A stretch of DNA of 64,000 bases, taken from positions 1 through 64,000 of the forward strand of contig NZ_JABBFZ010000005.1 of the NCBI RefSeq assembly GCF_012927125.1, read 5' to 3'. The notes beneath the pieces were generated by a model. That model did not search any database and was not told where the DNA came from. It saw only the letters and a program-made list of their open reading frames with translations. Positions within the stretch are counted from its first letter, which is position 1, and each line of letters opens with the position of its first letter. The translations under genes were made by a program, and so were the position numbers. The DNA is from Paraburkholderia antibiotica. GTDB lineage: Bacteria > Pseudomonadota > Gammaproteobacteria > Burkholderiales > Burkholderiaceae. Shown piece by piece: positions 53,014 to 62,299 of the stretch.

Positions 53014-53910
53014 TCAATTCGAAGCAAAGCGAACGAAACGCACGCTATGCAGCGCGGTCAGCGCGACCGCGATCCAGATCGGCACATAGGTCGCGAGTTG
53101 CGCGGCGCTCAGCGTCTCGCGCAACAGCGTGATCGACACGAACACCAGCAACACCGGCTCGACATAACCGAGGATCCCGAACAACGCGACCGGCAGCATC
53201 CGGCTCGCCTTCAGATACGACGCCAGCGCGAGCGTGCTCAACGCGCCGAGGCCCGGCAACAGCAGACACCACATTTCCACGCGCGCGCCGATCGCGTGCA
53301 GCGAGCCGCCGCTGACGATGAACACGACGGCCACCGGCAGCAGCAGCGCCATTTCGACGGTGAACATCGCGAGCGAATCCTGATTGATCTTGCGACGCAG
53401 CATGAAATACGGCGGATAGCCGAGCGCGACGACCAGCGTCGGCCACGAGAACGCACCCGTCACCCACAGCTCATGTGCGACGCCGATCGCCGCGCACGCG
53501 ACCGCGAGCCACTGCAACGTATCGAGGCGCTCGTGATAATGAAAGCGCCCCACCAGCACCATCACGAGCGGCAGCAGGAAATAACCGAGCGACACTTCGA
53601 GCATGCGTCCATGTAGCGGCGCCCATAAGAACAGCCACAGCTGCACGCCGAGCAACGCGGCGGCGACCACCATCGCGCCGCCGAGCTTCGGCTGCGTCAT
53701 CATCCGGTCAAGCAACTGGCGCAGTATCGGCAGACGCTTGCGCAATACGACGAGCAGCAGCGCGCCGGGCACGGTCCAGACGATGCGCCACGCGAAGATG
53801 TCGAGACCGGAGAGCGGTTTGAGCAGCGTCGCGTAAGCCGACAGTAATGCGAACAGCGCCGACGCGCCGACCGACAACGCGATGCCGCGCCTGAAGTCGT
53901 GCTCGTTCAT
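53014..53910 (-). CDS. rarD: RarD-type EamA/DMT permease
   Basis: 298 residues from ATG 53910 (MNEHDFRRGIALSVGASALFALLSAY); Met at 53931 is the alternative. Ten membrane helices as two EamA repeats. LKPLSGLDIFAWRIVWTVPGALLL and MVLVGRFHYHERLDTLQWLAVACAAIGV fit the RarD (chloramphenicol-sensitivity protein) branch. The substrate is unknown, as for most RarD proteins. Confidence 0.88.
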   Translation of the reverse strand: MNEHDFRRGIALSVGASALFALLSAYATLLKPLSGLDIFAWRIVWTVPGALLLVVLRKRLPILRQLLDRMMTQPKLGGAMVVAAALLGVQLWLFLWAPLHGRMLEVSLGYFLLPLVMVLVGRFHYHERLDTLQWLAVACAAIGVAHELWVTGAFSWPTLVVALGYPPYFMLRRKINQDSLAMFTVEMALLLPVAVVFIVSGGSLHAIGARVEMWCLLLPGLGALSTLALASYLKASRMLPVALFGILGYVEPVLLVFVSITLLRETLSAAQLATYVPIWIAVALTALHSVRFVRFASN

Positions 53911-54511
53911 TGCGCGGTCCACGGCGAGCATGCCGGCATGCGGGCTTGCGGCGCGCGAAATAGGCGCAATGGGCGCGCGGCACAGGTGGTCGTCATGAAA
54001 AGTGTGTCTCGTGAGCAGGCGAACCCTGCATTGTTGTTCTGAAGCCATTCCGCACCGACGGCGCGCCAGCGCGCAACGGGCAGAAACAGGCGGAATCGGG
54101 CATTCTAGACGGGTTCGCCGCCGGCCGGTCCGCGCTTTTTCGTCGATCGACTGCAATTAGTCGTGCGCGGCGCGCGTCGATGCACTAGAACTTAACTTCA
54201 TGCGCCGCGGCGGGAGACGCTGGTTTCCGCTTCATCACCGGTTCGTCATCGCCGTGCGCGAATCTTGCTACCAGCTTTTGCACGCTGTTTTGCACACGGC
54301 GGCCGCGGCGCTCGCAACAACGGCAACCGCGGCAGCAACGAAACCGGCAGCACCCACGAGCCGGGTCGGCGAACGCAGCCTTGCACAGTCCGTCAGGCCG
54401 CAGCGAACCGACGCCCGCGCTTCTCGCCCACGGCATGCGCGAACCGCGTCGTCAGCGCGTATGCCACCCCGGCAGCTATCCCGCTCATCGAATGTGACTA
54501 CTGGAGCCAGC
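53911..54511. other. Intergenic, no gene seen
   Basis: About 600 bases between two divergent genes. The plus-strand frame upstream of egtD is open from 54200, but its composition (Arg/Ala/Thr runs) does not continue the protein family, so it is treated as noncoding. No clear promoter elements were picked out. Confidence 0.4.
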
Positions 54512-55495
54512 ATGACCCAGCCAGCCCTATCGCTTAGCAACTCGCCTTCCGACCTGCGCCGCGCGTTCGCCGCCGACGTACGCGCCGGCCTCACCCACAC
54601 GCCACAAAAAGAGCTGCCGTCGAAGTATCTGTACGACGAAGTCGGTTCCGCACTTTTTGAAGTGATTACCGTATTGCCCGAATATGGCGTGACGCGCGCC
54701 GAGGAACGGCTGCTCACGAAGCACGCGGCCGACATCGTCGAGCATCTGCCGCACGACGTGACCGTCGCCGAACTCGGCAGCGGCAGCGGCCGCAAAACGC
54801 GACGCATCCTCGAAGCACTGTGTAAAAAACGCCCCACTTCTTACTGCCCGATTGAAATTTCGCGCAGTGCGTTGCAGTTGTGCCGGCGCGAACTCGGCGA
54901 CATCGAGCGGATTTCGATCGTCGGTTACGAGCGCGATTATCTGGCCGGGCTCGCCGAAGTCAGCCGGCAGCGCGCGCCGGGCGATCGCCTGCTCGTGCTG
55001 TTTCTCGGCAGCACGATCGGCAATTTCGGTCGACTCGCGGCCACGCGTTTTCTGCACGACATCCGCAACATGCTCGCGCCCGGCGACGCGCTGCTGCTCG
55101 GCACGGATCTGATCAAGCCGACGCCGGTGCTGATCGCCGCTTACGACGACGCGGTCGGCGTGACCGCGTCGTTCAATCTGAATCTGCTCTCGCGCATCAA
55201 CCGCGAACTCGACGGCGACTTTCCGCTCGATGCGTTCGAGCACGTCGCGCGCTTCAATCCGGACGCGCGCAGCATCGAGATGCATCTGCGCGCGAAGCAC
55301 GACGTCACCGCGCACGTGCATGCCGCGCAGTTGACGGTGACGATGAAAGCGGGCGAGACGATCTGGACCGAGAGCAGTCACAAGTACCGCGCGGAGGAGT
55401 TGCCCGCGATTGCCGATGGCGCCGGCTTCGTGTGCAGCCATCAATGGATCGAGGACGAGTGGGGCTTCGCGGAGAGTCTGCTGGTCGCGCGGTAA
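54512..55495 (+). CDS. egtD: L-histidine N-alpha-methyltransferase EgtD
   Basis: 327 residues from ATG 54512, after GGAG. KELPSKYLYDEVGSALFEVITVLPEYGVTRAEERLL, the SAM loop VAELGSGSGRKTRRILEA, YERDYLAGL and LFLGSTIGNFGRLAATRFL are the family's diagnostic blocks, and the length matches EgtD (~320). It trimethylates histidine to hercynine, the first step of ergothioneine synthesis. No egtB is adjacent, so the second step must be encoded elsewhere. A strong bidirectional terminator follows. Confidence 0.92.
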   Translation: MTQPALSLSNSPSDLRRAFAADVRAGLTHTPQKELPSKYLYDEVGSALFEVITVLPEYGVTRAEERLLTKHAADIVEHLPHDVTVAELGSGSGRKTRRILEALCKKRPTSYCPIEISRSALQLCRRELGDIERISIVGYERDYLAGLAEVSRQRAPGDRLLVLFLGSTIGNFGRLAATRFLHDIRNMLAPGDALLLGTDLIKPTPVLIAAYDDAVGVTASFNLNLLSRINRELDGDFPLDAFEHVARFNPDARSIEMHLRAKHDVTAHVHAAQLTVTMKAGETIWTESSHKYRAEELPAIADGAGFVCSHQWIEDEWGFAESLLVAR

Positions 55496-55526
55496 GCACG
55501 ATAAGCGCGGAAACACGGCAACGAAA

Positions 55527-55565
55527 AAGCGGCGCGTCATCCTGAGGATGACGCGCCGCTTCTTT
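55527..55565. terminator. Bidirectional terminator after egtD
   Basis: A 16-bp nearly perfect stem (55527-55542 with 55546-55561), flanked by A and T runs, between egtD and the convergent acylphosphatase gene. Confidence 0.88.
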
Positions 55566-55634
55566 TATGCAGACTCGGTGTGAAGTTCTAGCGTCGTTGC
55601 AGCCTCGCGCAAGCGCCGCCTCACACTCTCGCGC

Positions 55635-55928
55635 TCAATGCTGCTCGAACCGCTCGTAGCGCCTGTCGGTCGCGCGCTCTTCGCCGTGCACGTCGGTCAC
55701 GCGCGCCGCCGGCGGCCCGTGACGCAACCACGACAACATCCGGTCGATCTGATTCGCCGGTCCCTGCAATAGCGCTTCAACCGAACCGTCGTCGAGATTC
55801 GCGACGTATCCCTTGATTCCCAGCGCGTGCGCCTGGCGCACTGTGGCGAGGCGAAAGCCGACGCCCTGCACGATGCCGCACACCCGCACGTAGTAAGTTT
55901 CGATCCGCTCATCCAGATCCGGGGCCAT
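55635..55928 (-). CDS. acyP: Acylphosphatase
   Basis: 97 residues from ATG 55928 with AGGAGG upstream. VCGIVQGVGFRLATVRQAHALGIKGYVANLDDGSVEALLQG carries the phosphate-binding loop with the catalytic Arg (GFR) and the catalytic Asn (VANLDDG). It hydrolyses acyl phosphates in the cytoplasm. Length and motif order are standard. Confidence 0.93.
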   Translation of the reverse strand: MAPDLDERIETYYVRVCGIVQGVGFRLATVRQAHALGIKGYVANLDDGSVEALLQGPANQIDRMLSWLRHGPPAARVTDVHGEERATDRRYERFEQH

Positions 55929-56066
55929 GCCGTTACCTCCTGTCGATGCCTCATGGTCTTTCAAGCCGGCATTCTAGTCGCGTCGCGGCGAGCGTGCCCG
56001 ACTACCACGCGTATTCGCGCGCGCCACGTACAATCCGTGGTCCGTCACGCAGGAAATGGAAACACA

Positions 56067-57077
56067 ATGACCGAACAGAATCGCGATCTCGTACTCGTGA
56101 CCGGCGCGTCCGGCTTCGTCGGCTCGTCGGTGGCGCGCATCGCGCAGAGCAAGGGCTTCAACGTGCGCGTGCTGGTACGCGCGACGAGTCCGCGCAAGAA
56201 CGTCGAATCGCTCGACGCGGAAATCGTCGTCGGCGACATGCGCGACGAAGCGTCGATGCGCAACGCGCTGCGCGGCGTGCGCTATCTGCTGCACGTGGCC
56301 GCCGATTACCGGCTGTGGGCGCCGGACCCCGGCGAGATCGAACGCGCGAATCTCGAGGGCACCGAGGCGACGATGCGCGCGGCGCTGAAGGAAGGCGTCG
56401 AGCGGATCGTGTACACCAGCAGCGTCGCCACATTGAAGGTGACGAGCTCGGGCCAGTCCGCCGACGAAACCTCGCCGCTCAAGGCCGATCAGGCGATCGG
56501 CGTGTACAAGCGCAGCAAGGTGCTCGCCGAGCGCGCGGTCGAGCGGATGATCGCCGAAGACGGTCTGCCCGCGGTGATCGTCAATCCGTCGACGCCGATC
56601 GGCCCGCGCGACGTGAAGCCGACGCCGACCGGACGCATCATCGTCGAGGCCGCGCTCGGCAAGATTCCGGCCTTCGTCGATACGGGCCTGAACCTCGTGC
56701 ACGTCGACGACGTCGCCGCCGGCCACTTCCTCGCGCTCGAACGCGGCAAGATCGGCGAGCGCTATATTCTCGGCGGCGAAAATCTGCCGCTGCAGCAGAT
56801 GCTCGCCGACATCGCCGCGCTCACCGGCCGCAAGGCGCCAACGATCAGCCTGCCGCGCTGGCCGCTGTATCCGCTCGCGATGGGCGCGGAAGCGGTCGCT
56901 AAATTCACGAAGCGCGAACCGTTCGTGACCGTCGACGGCCTGAAGATGTCGAAGAACAAGATGTATTTTTCGTCGGCGAAGGCGGAGCGCGAGCTTGGGT
57001 ATCGCGCGCGGCCGTATCGCGAGGGGCTGGCCGACGCGCTCGAATGGTTCCGCCAGGCGGGGTATCTGAACGGCTGA
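56067..57077 (+). CDS. hpnA: Hopanoid-associated sugar epimerase HpnA
   Basis: 336 residues from ATG 56067, after AGGAAA. An extended SDR with LVTGASGFVGSSVARIA, VRYLLHVAADYRLWAPDPGEIERANLEGT, and Tyr-Lys in VYKRSKVLAE. The VAADYRLWAPDP block is characteristic of HpnA. It is thought to act on the sugar moiety of extended hopanoids. It lies near hpnB, hpnC, hpnM and hpnN, which supports the assignment. Confidence 0.92.
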   Translation: MTEQNRDLVLVTGASGFVGSSVARIAQSKGFNVRVLVRATSPRKNVESLDAEIVVGDMRDEASMRNALRGVRYLLHVAADYRLWAPDPGEIERANLEGTEATMRAALKEGVERIVYTSSVATLKVTSSGQSADETSPLKADQAIGVYKRSKVLAERAVERMIAEDGLPAVIVNPSTPIGPRDVKPTPTGRIIVEAALGKIPAFVDTGLNLVHVDDVAAGHFLALERGKIGERYILGGENLPLQQMLADIAALTGRKAPTISLPRWPLYPLAMGAEAVAKFTKREPFVTVDGLKMSKNKMYFSSAKAERELGYRARPYREGLADALEWFRQAGYLNG

Positions 57078-57198
57078 GCGCGGCCATCGGGTCCCTGCGG
57101 CGCTCACTACACGCATTTTGTTACAAGTCCCGCGCCGACGATGGGTCCAAGCCCCCACTCAGCAGGTAAAATCGCGGGTCTTACCAGAGAAACCTCGC

Positions 57199-57876
57199 AT
57201 GAATCTTCACGAACAGCTCGGCGCGCTGGAAATGGGCGTCGATCAGCTCATTCAGGCTGTCGTGGCCAGGCAGGCCGAAAACATTCCCGAGACACCCGCT
57301 CACGCCGCTGCGTCGAATGCGGCGGACACGGCATCGATTGCTGAATCCGCAGTCGCTGCCGATGCGGCGCATGCCGAAACGGCCGATACCGCGCATGATG
57401 CCGACGCTGTCGTCGCACAGCAGGTCGCGATAGACGAGCACGCGGAGCACGTTGCAGTCGCACCGGTCGAATCCGCGCACGCCGATGTGCAGGCAGTCGA
57501 CGAAGCGACCACGGCACCCGAGGCCGATGTCGATCCGTCCGCTCCGCAGATCCAGCCGACGCTCGAAATCAACCGCCCCGAGCGCGACGAAATCACGATG
57601 ACCATCGGCAATCAGATGGTCGCGCTGCGTCCGGAGCAGATCAGCCGGCTGATCGAGGAACTGTCGAACGCACGTGCGTCGATGACGCCGGAACAGCCGC
57701 AAGGCATCCCGCCGGGCTGGCAGTTCGTCTCGACCAGGAATCCGATGATGGCGGTGCAGAAGCAGTCGAGCGGCGACCGTCTGCTGGTGATGCGTCACAC
57801 CGGCCACGGCTGGGTGCCGTTCACTTTCTCGCCAGACATAGTGATCCAGATGTACATGATGCTCAGCAACGCGTGA
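57199..57876 (+). CDS. Hypothetical protein with an Ala/Asp-rich linker
   Basis: 225 residues from ATG 57199. N-terminal helix (NLHEQLGALEMGVDQLIQAVVARQ), ~95 residues rich in Ala, Asp, Glu and Val with no secondary-structure signature, then a folded C-terminal domain (EITMTIGNQMVALRPEQISRLIEELSNARASMTPEQPQGIPPGWQFVSTRNPMMAVQK). No signal peptide. Function unknown; it sits inside the hopanoid gene set on the opposite strand to hpnB. Confidence 0.75.
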   Translation: MNLHEQLGALEMGVDQLIQAVVARQAENIPETPAHAAASNAADTASIAESAVAADAAHAETADTAHDADAVVAQQVAIDEHAEHVAVAPVESAHADVQAVDEATTAPEADVDPSAPQIQPTLEINRPERDEITMTIGNQMVALRPEQISRLIEELSNARASMTPEQPQGIPPGWQFVSTRNPMMAVQKQSSGDRLLVMRHTGHGWVPFTFSPDIVIQMYMMLSNA

Positions 57877-57923
57877 CGTCGGGCGCGCGGCGTCACAGCG
57901 CGCGCTACGAAACGCCAGATGCG

Positions 57924-57950
57924 AAAAAAGCGGCCGAGGCCGCTTTTTTT
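57924..57950. terminator. Bidirectional terminator
   Basis: A 12-bp perfect stem (57924-57935 with 57938-57949) that includes A and T runs, so it can serve both the hypothetical gene and the convergent hpnB. Confidence 0.88.
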
Positions 57951-58012
57951 GTATCCGCCGATCGATCATCGATCGCATCCGCCTCGCCATGACCCCATGA
58001 CTCGCGCGAGAT

Positions 58013-59185
58013 TCAACGATCCTGCACCGGCGCCTGCACGCGCGCCTTCCACTGACCGCCCTTGCCGCGCCAATAGCGCACCGCCGACGCGAACGTCGCG
58101 CCCACATAGAACAGCGCGACGAGCGGCAGGAACGGCGCCCACACCGGCGAGCGTCGGTAGTAGACCAGCATCGGCGCATACGCGCAGCACATCGCCGCCC
58201 ACGCGAACCAGGCCGGCCAGCCGAGCGGCCCGAGCACGAGCGCGGCAATCGGCGGCAACAGATAGATGATCGCCATCCCGACAAGCGTGCCCGCGAGCAG
58301 CAGCGGCGAGTAGCGCAACTGCGTGAACGCGGTGCGCGCGATCATGTTCCAGATCTCGCGCCAGCTATCGTACGGTCGCAGCGACACGCTCTTCGCGGCC
58401 ACGTCGAGACGGATCGGATGACGGCCGGTGCCGCGATGCTTGATGCGCGCGGCGAGACTGCAATCGTCGATCAGCTCGGCGCGGATCGATTCGATGCCGC
58501 CCGCTTCCTCGAGCGCCGCGCGCCGCACCAGCATGCAGCCGCCCGCGGCGGCGGCCGTGCGGTTGCGCGGATTGTTGACCCACGCGAACGGGTACAGCTT
58601 CGCGAAGAAGAACACGAACGCCGGAATCAGCGCCTTTTCCCAGAACGAATCGCAGCGCAGCCTCACCATCAGCGAGACCAGGTCGCGCTTTTCGGCGTCC
58701 GCACGCGCGACCAGTTGCGTGAGCGCATCGGCGGGATGGCCGATATCGGCATCGGTCAGCAGCAGGAACTCGGCGGGCAGACCAAGCGTGCTCACCGCCT
58801 CGATGCCCTGCGACTGCGCCCACACCTTGCCGGACCAACCCGGCGGCAACGGCTTCGCGGTGAGCACCGTCAGGCGCTCCGGGCATTGCAGCTGTAACGC
58901 GGCCGCGCGCGCGGCGTCGGCGGTGCCATCGGTGCTGTGATCATCGACGACGATCACGTGGAACGCGCCGCGATAGTCCTGCTTGAGCAGCGACGTCACC
59001 GCTTCGGCGATCACGTCGACTTCATTGCGCGCCGGCACCACGGCCGCGACCGCCGGCCATGCGACGCGCGGCGCGACGCTCAGCGGCGCAGCGGGCCGCG
59101 CGCGCCAGAAACCGCCGCGCGCAAACAGCAGCACGCACCAGATCAGCAGGGAAACACACGAAAGAACGAACAGGACCGCCGCCAT
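58013..59185 (-). CDS. hpnB: Hopanoid-associated glycosyltransferase HpnB
   Basis: 390 residues. An N-terminal membrane helix, then a GT2 domain (VAAVVPARNEVDVIAEAVTSLL, VIVVDDHSTDGT, LLTDADIGHP) and C-terminal membrane helices. PLPPGWSGKVWAQSQG is the family-specific block of HpnB. Together with HpnC and HpnA it belongs to hopanoid synthesis and modification. Its ATG shares one base with the hpnC stop, so the two are translationally coupled. Confidence 0.93.
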   Translation of the reverse strand: MAAVLFVLSCVSLLIWCVLLFARGGFWRARPAAPLSVAPRVAWPAVAAVVPARNEVDVIAEAVTSLLKQDYRGAFHVIVVDDHSTDGTADAARAAALQLQCPERLTVLTAKPLPPGWSGKVWAQSQGIEAVSTLGLPAEFLLLTDADIGHPADALTQLVARADAEKRDLVSLMVRLRCDSFWEKALIPAFVFFFAKLYPFAWVNNPRNRTAAAAGGCMLVRRAALEEAGGIESIRAELIDDCSLAARIKHRGTGRHPIRLDVAAKSVSLRPYDSWREIWNMIARTAFTQLRYSPLLLAGTLVGMAIIYLLPPIAALVLGPLGWPAWFAWAAMCCAYAPMLVYYRRSPVWAPFLPLVALFYVGATFASAVRYWRGKGGQWKARVQAPVQDR

Positions 59186-60051
59186 TAAGCCTTACCCTCG
59201 ATTGAGCGCGCCGCCACACCGACGCGTCTGGACAGTTGCATCGCCACGGTGCGCGCCGCCACCACGCACCAGTCGAACGGATTGAGCACCGGGCGCGCAC
59301 GGAACACATCGTAATCCGCGCGCTCGATGCGCTCGAGAAATCGCAGCCCCGCATGCACGGCGCCACTCAACTCGATGCCGAGTCGGCCCGGAATGCGCAG
59401 CGCGAGCGGCGCGCCGCGCAAGAGCGTGGCGCGCACGAACGCGACTTCGTGCGTCATCAGCGCGCGCCATGCATCGTCGACCACACCGCCCGCGATCTGC
59501 GCCTCGGTCACGCCGAAGCGTCGCAAATCGGCCTGCGGCAAATAGATGTGCTGGCGTTTCCAGTCGTCGGCGACTTCGAGCCAGAAGCTGATCAGTTGCG
59601 ACGCGGTGCAGATCGCCTCGGCGTCGGCGAGATTGTGCGGCGTGGCCGCGCCGATCAGATGCAGTATCAGATGCCCGACCGGATGCGCGGAGCGACGGCA
59701 ATAATCGAGCAGCGCCGCGCGATCCTCGTAACGGAGCGTGTCGATATCCTGCGCGCAGCCGTCGAGCAGATCATAGAACGGCGCGAGCGGCAGGTCGTAT
59801 TGCGTGACGACGCCGGCCAGCTTGCCGAACAGCAGCGCATGCACGGGCGCCGTGCGTCGTTGCGCGAGCGCGTCGAGTCCAGCGCGGAAATCGGCGAGTC
59901 GCGCATGGCGTTCGGCGGCACTCCAGTCGCCCTCGTGGGCGATATCGGCCGCGGTGCGCACTACCTGATAGATAATGCCGACTGGCGCGCGCAGCGCCTT
60001 CGGCAGCAACACGCTCGCGATCGGAAAATTTTCGTGCTGATCGTCGTCCAT
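59185..60051 (-). CDS. hpnC: Hydroxysqualene synthase HpnC
   Basis: 288 residues. DQHENFPIASVLLPKALRAPVGIIYQVVRTAADIAHEGDWSAAER is the HpnC N-terminal block. YCRRSAHPVGHLILHLIGA and QLISFWLEVADDWKRQHIYLPQADLRRFGV are the second Asp region. HpnC converts presqualene diphosphate to hydroxysqualene on the way to squalene. The first Asp-rich motif is altered: DDxxDE would be residues 35-40, but here it reads A35-D-I-A-H39-E. hpnC and hpnB form an operon; no hpnD is in the window. Confidence 0.92.
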   Translation of the reverse strand: MDDDQHENFPIASVLLPKALRAPVGIIYQVVRTAADIAHEGDWSAAERHARLADFRAGLDALAQRRTAPVHALLFGKLAGVVTQYDLPLAPFYDLLDGCAQDIDTLRYEDRAALLDYCRRSAHPVGHLILHLIGAATPHNLADAEAICTASQLISFWLEVADDWKRQHIYLPQADLRRFGVTEAQIAGGVVDDAWRALMTHEVAFVRATLLRGAPLALRIPGRLGIELSGAVHAGLRFLERIERADYDVFRARPVLNPFDWCVVAARTVAMQLSRRVGVAARSIEGKA

Positions 60052-60378
60052 CCAGCGAGCCTCGAAACCAATCTGTAATACGGCGCGTTATTTATGCGCG
60101 CCGCAAGGACCGGTAGTTTAAGGGTTCCGCCGCTGCACTGCAGTATCGGCCCTGCCGGTGACACCGTCGTGGCGTCCACCGCATGGTGCGGCCGGCGCCC
60201 GACACGAAGGCCGCGCCAAAAAGCAAAGCGGCCCCGATAGCGTTAGAATGCGCGTTTGGTTTTGCTGTACCGGCCTGTCGCCGGGGCTCAAGACGTCAAC
60301 TAATCAAAGATGAGCGCGGCGATAAAGCAGTCAGTTTTGACTTCTTCGAAACCCGCGTCTGTCGGAGTTCGCCAACTT
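60052..60378. other. Divergent intergenic region hpnC/ispH
   Basis: 327 bases that should hold both promoters. Frames upstream of ispH are open to 60310 but without family homology. No clear promoter hexamers or operators were recognised. Confidence 0.45.
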
Positions 60379-61323
60379 ATGCGAGTCATCCTTGCTCAGC
60401 CCCGCGGCTTTTGTGCGGGCGTTGTCCGCGCAATCGAAATCGTCGATCGTGCGTTACAGCAACACGGCGCGCCCGTGTACGTCCGCCACGAAATCGTCCA
60501 CAACCGTCACGTCGTCGACAATCTGCGTCAAAAAGGCGCGCGTTTCGTCGAAGAACTCGATGAAGTGCCGCAAGGCGCCGTCGCGATATTCAGCGCGCAT
60601 GGCGTCGCGCAAACCGTCGAACGCGATGCGCAAGCGCGCGGTCTCGACGTGCTCGATGCGACCTGCCCGCTCGTCACCAAGGTTCATGTGCAGGGCCGTC
60701 AATACGTCGCCGCGGGCCGCACGCTGATCCTGATCGGCCACGCGGGCCACCCCGAAGTGGAAGGCACGATCGGCCAGATTCCCGGCAAGGTGCTGCTGGT
60801 GCAAAGCGAAGCCGAAGTCGCGACGCTCGATCTGCCGCTCGACACACCGCTCGCCTACGTCACGCAGACCACGCTGTCGGTCGACGACACGCGCGGCATC
60901 ATCGACGCGCTGCTGCGCCGCTTCAGCGACATCGTCGGCCCGGATACGCGCGACATCTGTTACGCAACGCAAAACCGCCAGGCGGCGGTGCGTGAACTGT
61001 CGAAAGACGTTCAGGTGCTGCTGGTGGTCGGCGCGACCAACAGCTCGAATTCGAACCGGTTGCGCGAGATCGGCAGCGAAAGCGGCGTGGCGAGCTACCT
61101 CGTCGCCGACGGCTCGGAAGTGAAGCCGGAGTGGTTCGCCAACGTGCAGACGGTCGGCATCACGGCCGGCGCATCGGCGCCTGAAGAGATGGTCGAAAAC
61201 GTGATCGACGCGCTGCGCGCACTCGGACCGGTCGACGTCACGACAATGGCCGGCCGCGAAGAGAAAGTCGAATTCAAGCTGCCGTCGAAGCTGATGCAGC
61301 CGCTCGCCGCGCGCGAGGTTTAA
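60379..61323 (+). CDS. ispH: 4-hydroxy-3-methylbut-2-enyl diphosphate reductase IspH
   Basis: 314 residues from ATG 60379 (the frame extends upstream to 60310, but the protein family starts here). The cluster cysteines are C12 (RGFCAGV), C96 (DATCPLV) and C194 (RDICYATQ), with H41, H74, H124 and E128 in the active site ([17 protein letters not shown]). Last step of the MEP pathway, making IPP and DMAPP. Its place among hopanoid genes suggests a dedicated precursor supply; Burkholderia often carry two ispH copies. Confidence 0.94.
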   Translation: MRVILAQPRGFCAGVVRAIEIVDRALQQHGAPVYVRHEIVHNRHVVDNLRQKGARFVEELDEVPQGAVAIFSAHGVAQTVERDAQARGLDVLDATCPLVTKVHVQGRQYVAAGRTLILIGHAGHPEVEGTIGQIPGKVLLVQSEAEVATLDLPLDTPLAYVTQTTLSVDDTRGIIDALLRRFSDIVGPDTRDICYATQNRQAAVRELSKDVQVLLVVGATNSSNSNRLREIGSESGVASYLVADGSEVKPEWFANVQTVGITAGASAPEEMVENVIDALRALGPVDVTTMAGREEKVEFKLPSKLMQPLAAREV

Positions 61324-61416
61324 GGCCTGCTGCGCTGGCCATTGCGCGGCAACCAACCGCTAGCGCAGCTCGACCGCCCTCCCCGCTGGACATTGCACGC
61401 GACAATTCTTCGCGCA

Positions 61417-61455
61417 TAAAAAAGCGCGGTAGCCTCACAGGCCACCGCGCTTTTT
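61417..61455. terminator. Bidirectional terminator ispH/hpnM
   Basis: AAAGCGCGGT-A-GCC pairs with GGC-C-ACCGCGCTTT around a TCACA loop, flanked by A and T runs. It separates convergent ispH and hpnM. Confidence 0.88.
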
Positions 61456-61486
61456 CTTTTATCGCCGCGAAAATCTGTCGACCGCG

Positions 61487-62089
61487 TTACGCGCCGCGCG
61501 CATTATGCGCAGTCAGGAACTTGATCAAGCCGTCGATACCGCCTTTGTTGATCTGATCGGCGAACTGCGTCTGATACACCTGGATCAGCCAGGCGCCCAT
61601 CATGTTGATGTCGTAAATTTTCCAGCCGGACGGGCCCTTGGTGAGCCGATAGTCGATCGCGTCGTCGCCGCCATTGCTCAGCACATGAGATTGCACGACG
61701 ATGTCGGTTGCGCCGCCGGGCACGCTCACCGGCATAAACTTGAACTTCACGTCCTGGTCGCGCAGTTGCGACAGCGACGCGGCATAGGTGCGCGTAAGCA
61801 GCAGCGTAAACTGCTCGTACAGCTGCTTCTGCTGCTCCGGCGTCGCGGTTGCCCACGGCTTGCCGACCGCGATGCGCGTGGTGCGCTGGAAGTCGGTGGC
61901 AGGCAGGAAATGCGTCTCGACGACGTGGGTGATCTTCGTCATGTCGCCGCCGCGTGCTTGCGGGTCGGCCTTCATTGCCGTCACCGTGCCCTCGACTGCA
62001 TTTTTTACCACCGTGTCGGGCGCACTTTGCGCAAACGCCGCCGTGGACACCACGGCCGCAGCCAGAAAAGCAGACAGATATCGTTTCAT
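61487..62089 (-). CDS. hpnM: MlaC/Ttg2D-type periplasmic lipid-binding protein HpnM
   Basis: 200 residues from ATG 62089. Signal peptide MKRYLSAFLAAAVVSTAAFA, then a Ttg2 (MlaC) domain with FLPATDFQRTTRIAVGKPWATATPEQQKQLYEQFTLLLTRTYAASL and GWKIYDINMMGAWLIQVYQTQF. Next to hpnN it is the hopanoid-locus HpnM type. It probably carries hopanoids or phospholipids through the periplasm. Divergent from hpnN. Confidence 0.92.
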   Translation of the reverse strand: MKRYLSAFLAAAVVSTAAFAQSAPDTVVKNAVEGTVTAMKADPQARGGDMTKITHVVETHFLPATDFQRTTRIAVGKPWATATPEQQKQLYEQFTLLLTRTYAASLSQLRDQDVKFKFMPVSVPGGATDIVVQSHVLSNGGDDAIDYRLTKGPSGWKIYDINMMGAWLIQVYQTQFADQINKGGIDGLIKFLTAHNARGA

Positions 62090-62299
62090 ACGCTTGTCGT
62101 GACCTGAAAGAAGTACGCCGGCGGGCCGCAGCCCCATGGCTAATGAGGGATAGACCAGTATAGCCGGGATTGCGTTCCCATCCCGGCCGGCCGGTCGGGA
62201 GCCGGACTTGCTGGCGAAGTCGGGCTCCCCTGCCCGGCCTCTGTATACTTATGCACCTTCGTCAAAAACAACACCCGTGATAAGGCCACGTCCGCCTAC

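Noticed and set aside
54200..54511. An N-terminal extension of EgtD or an EgtB gene end
   Set aside because: The open frame upstream is Arg/Ala/Thr-rich with no EgtB features, and ATG 54512 with GGAG matches the family start.
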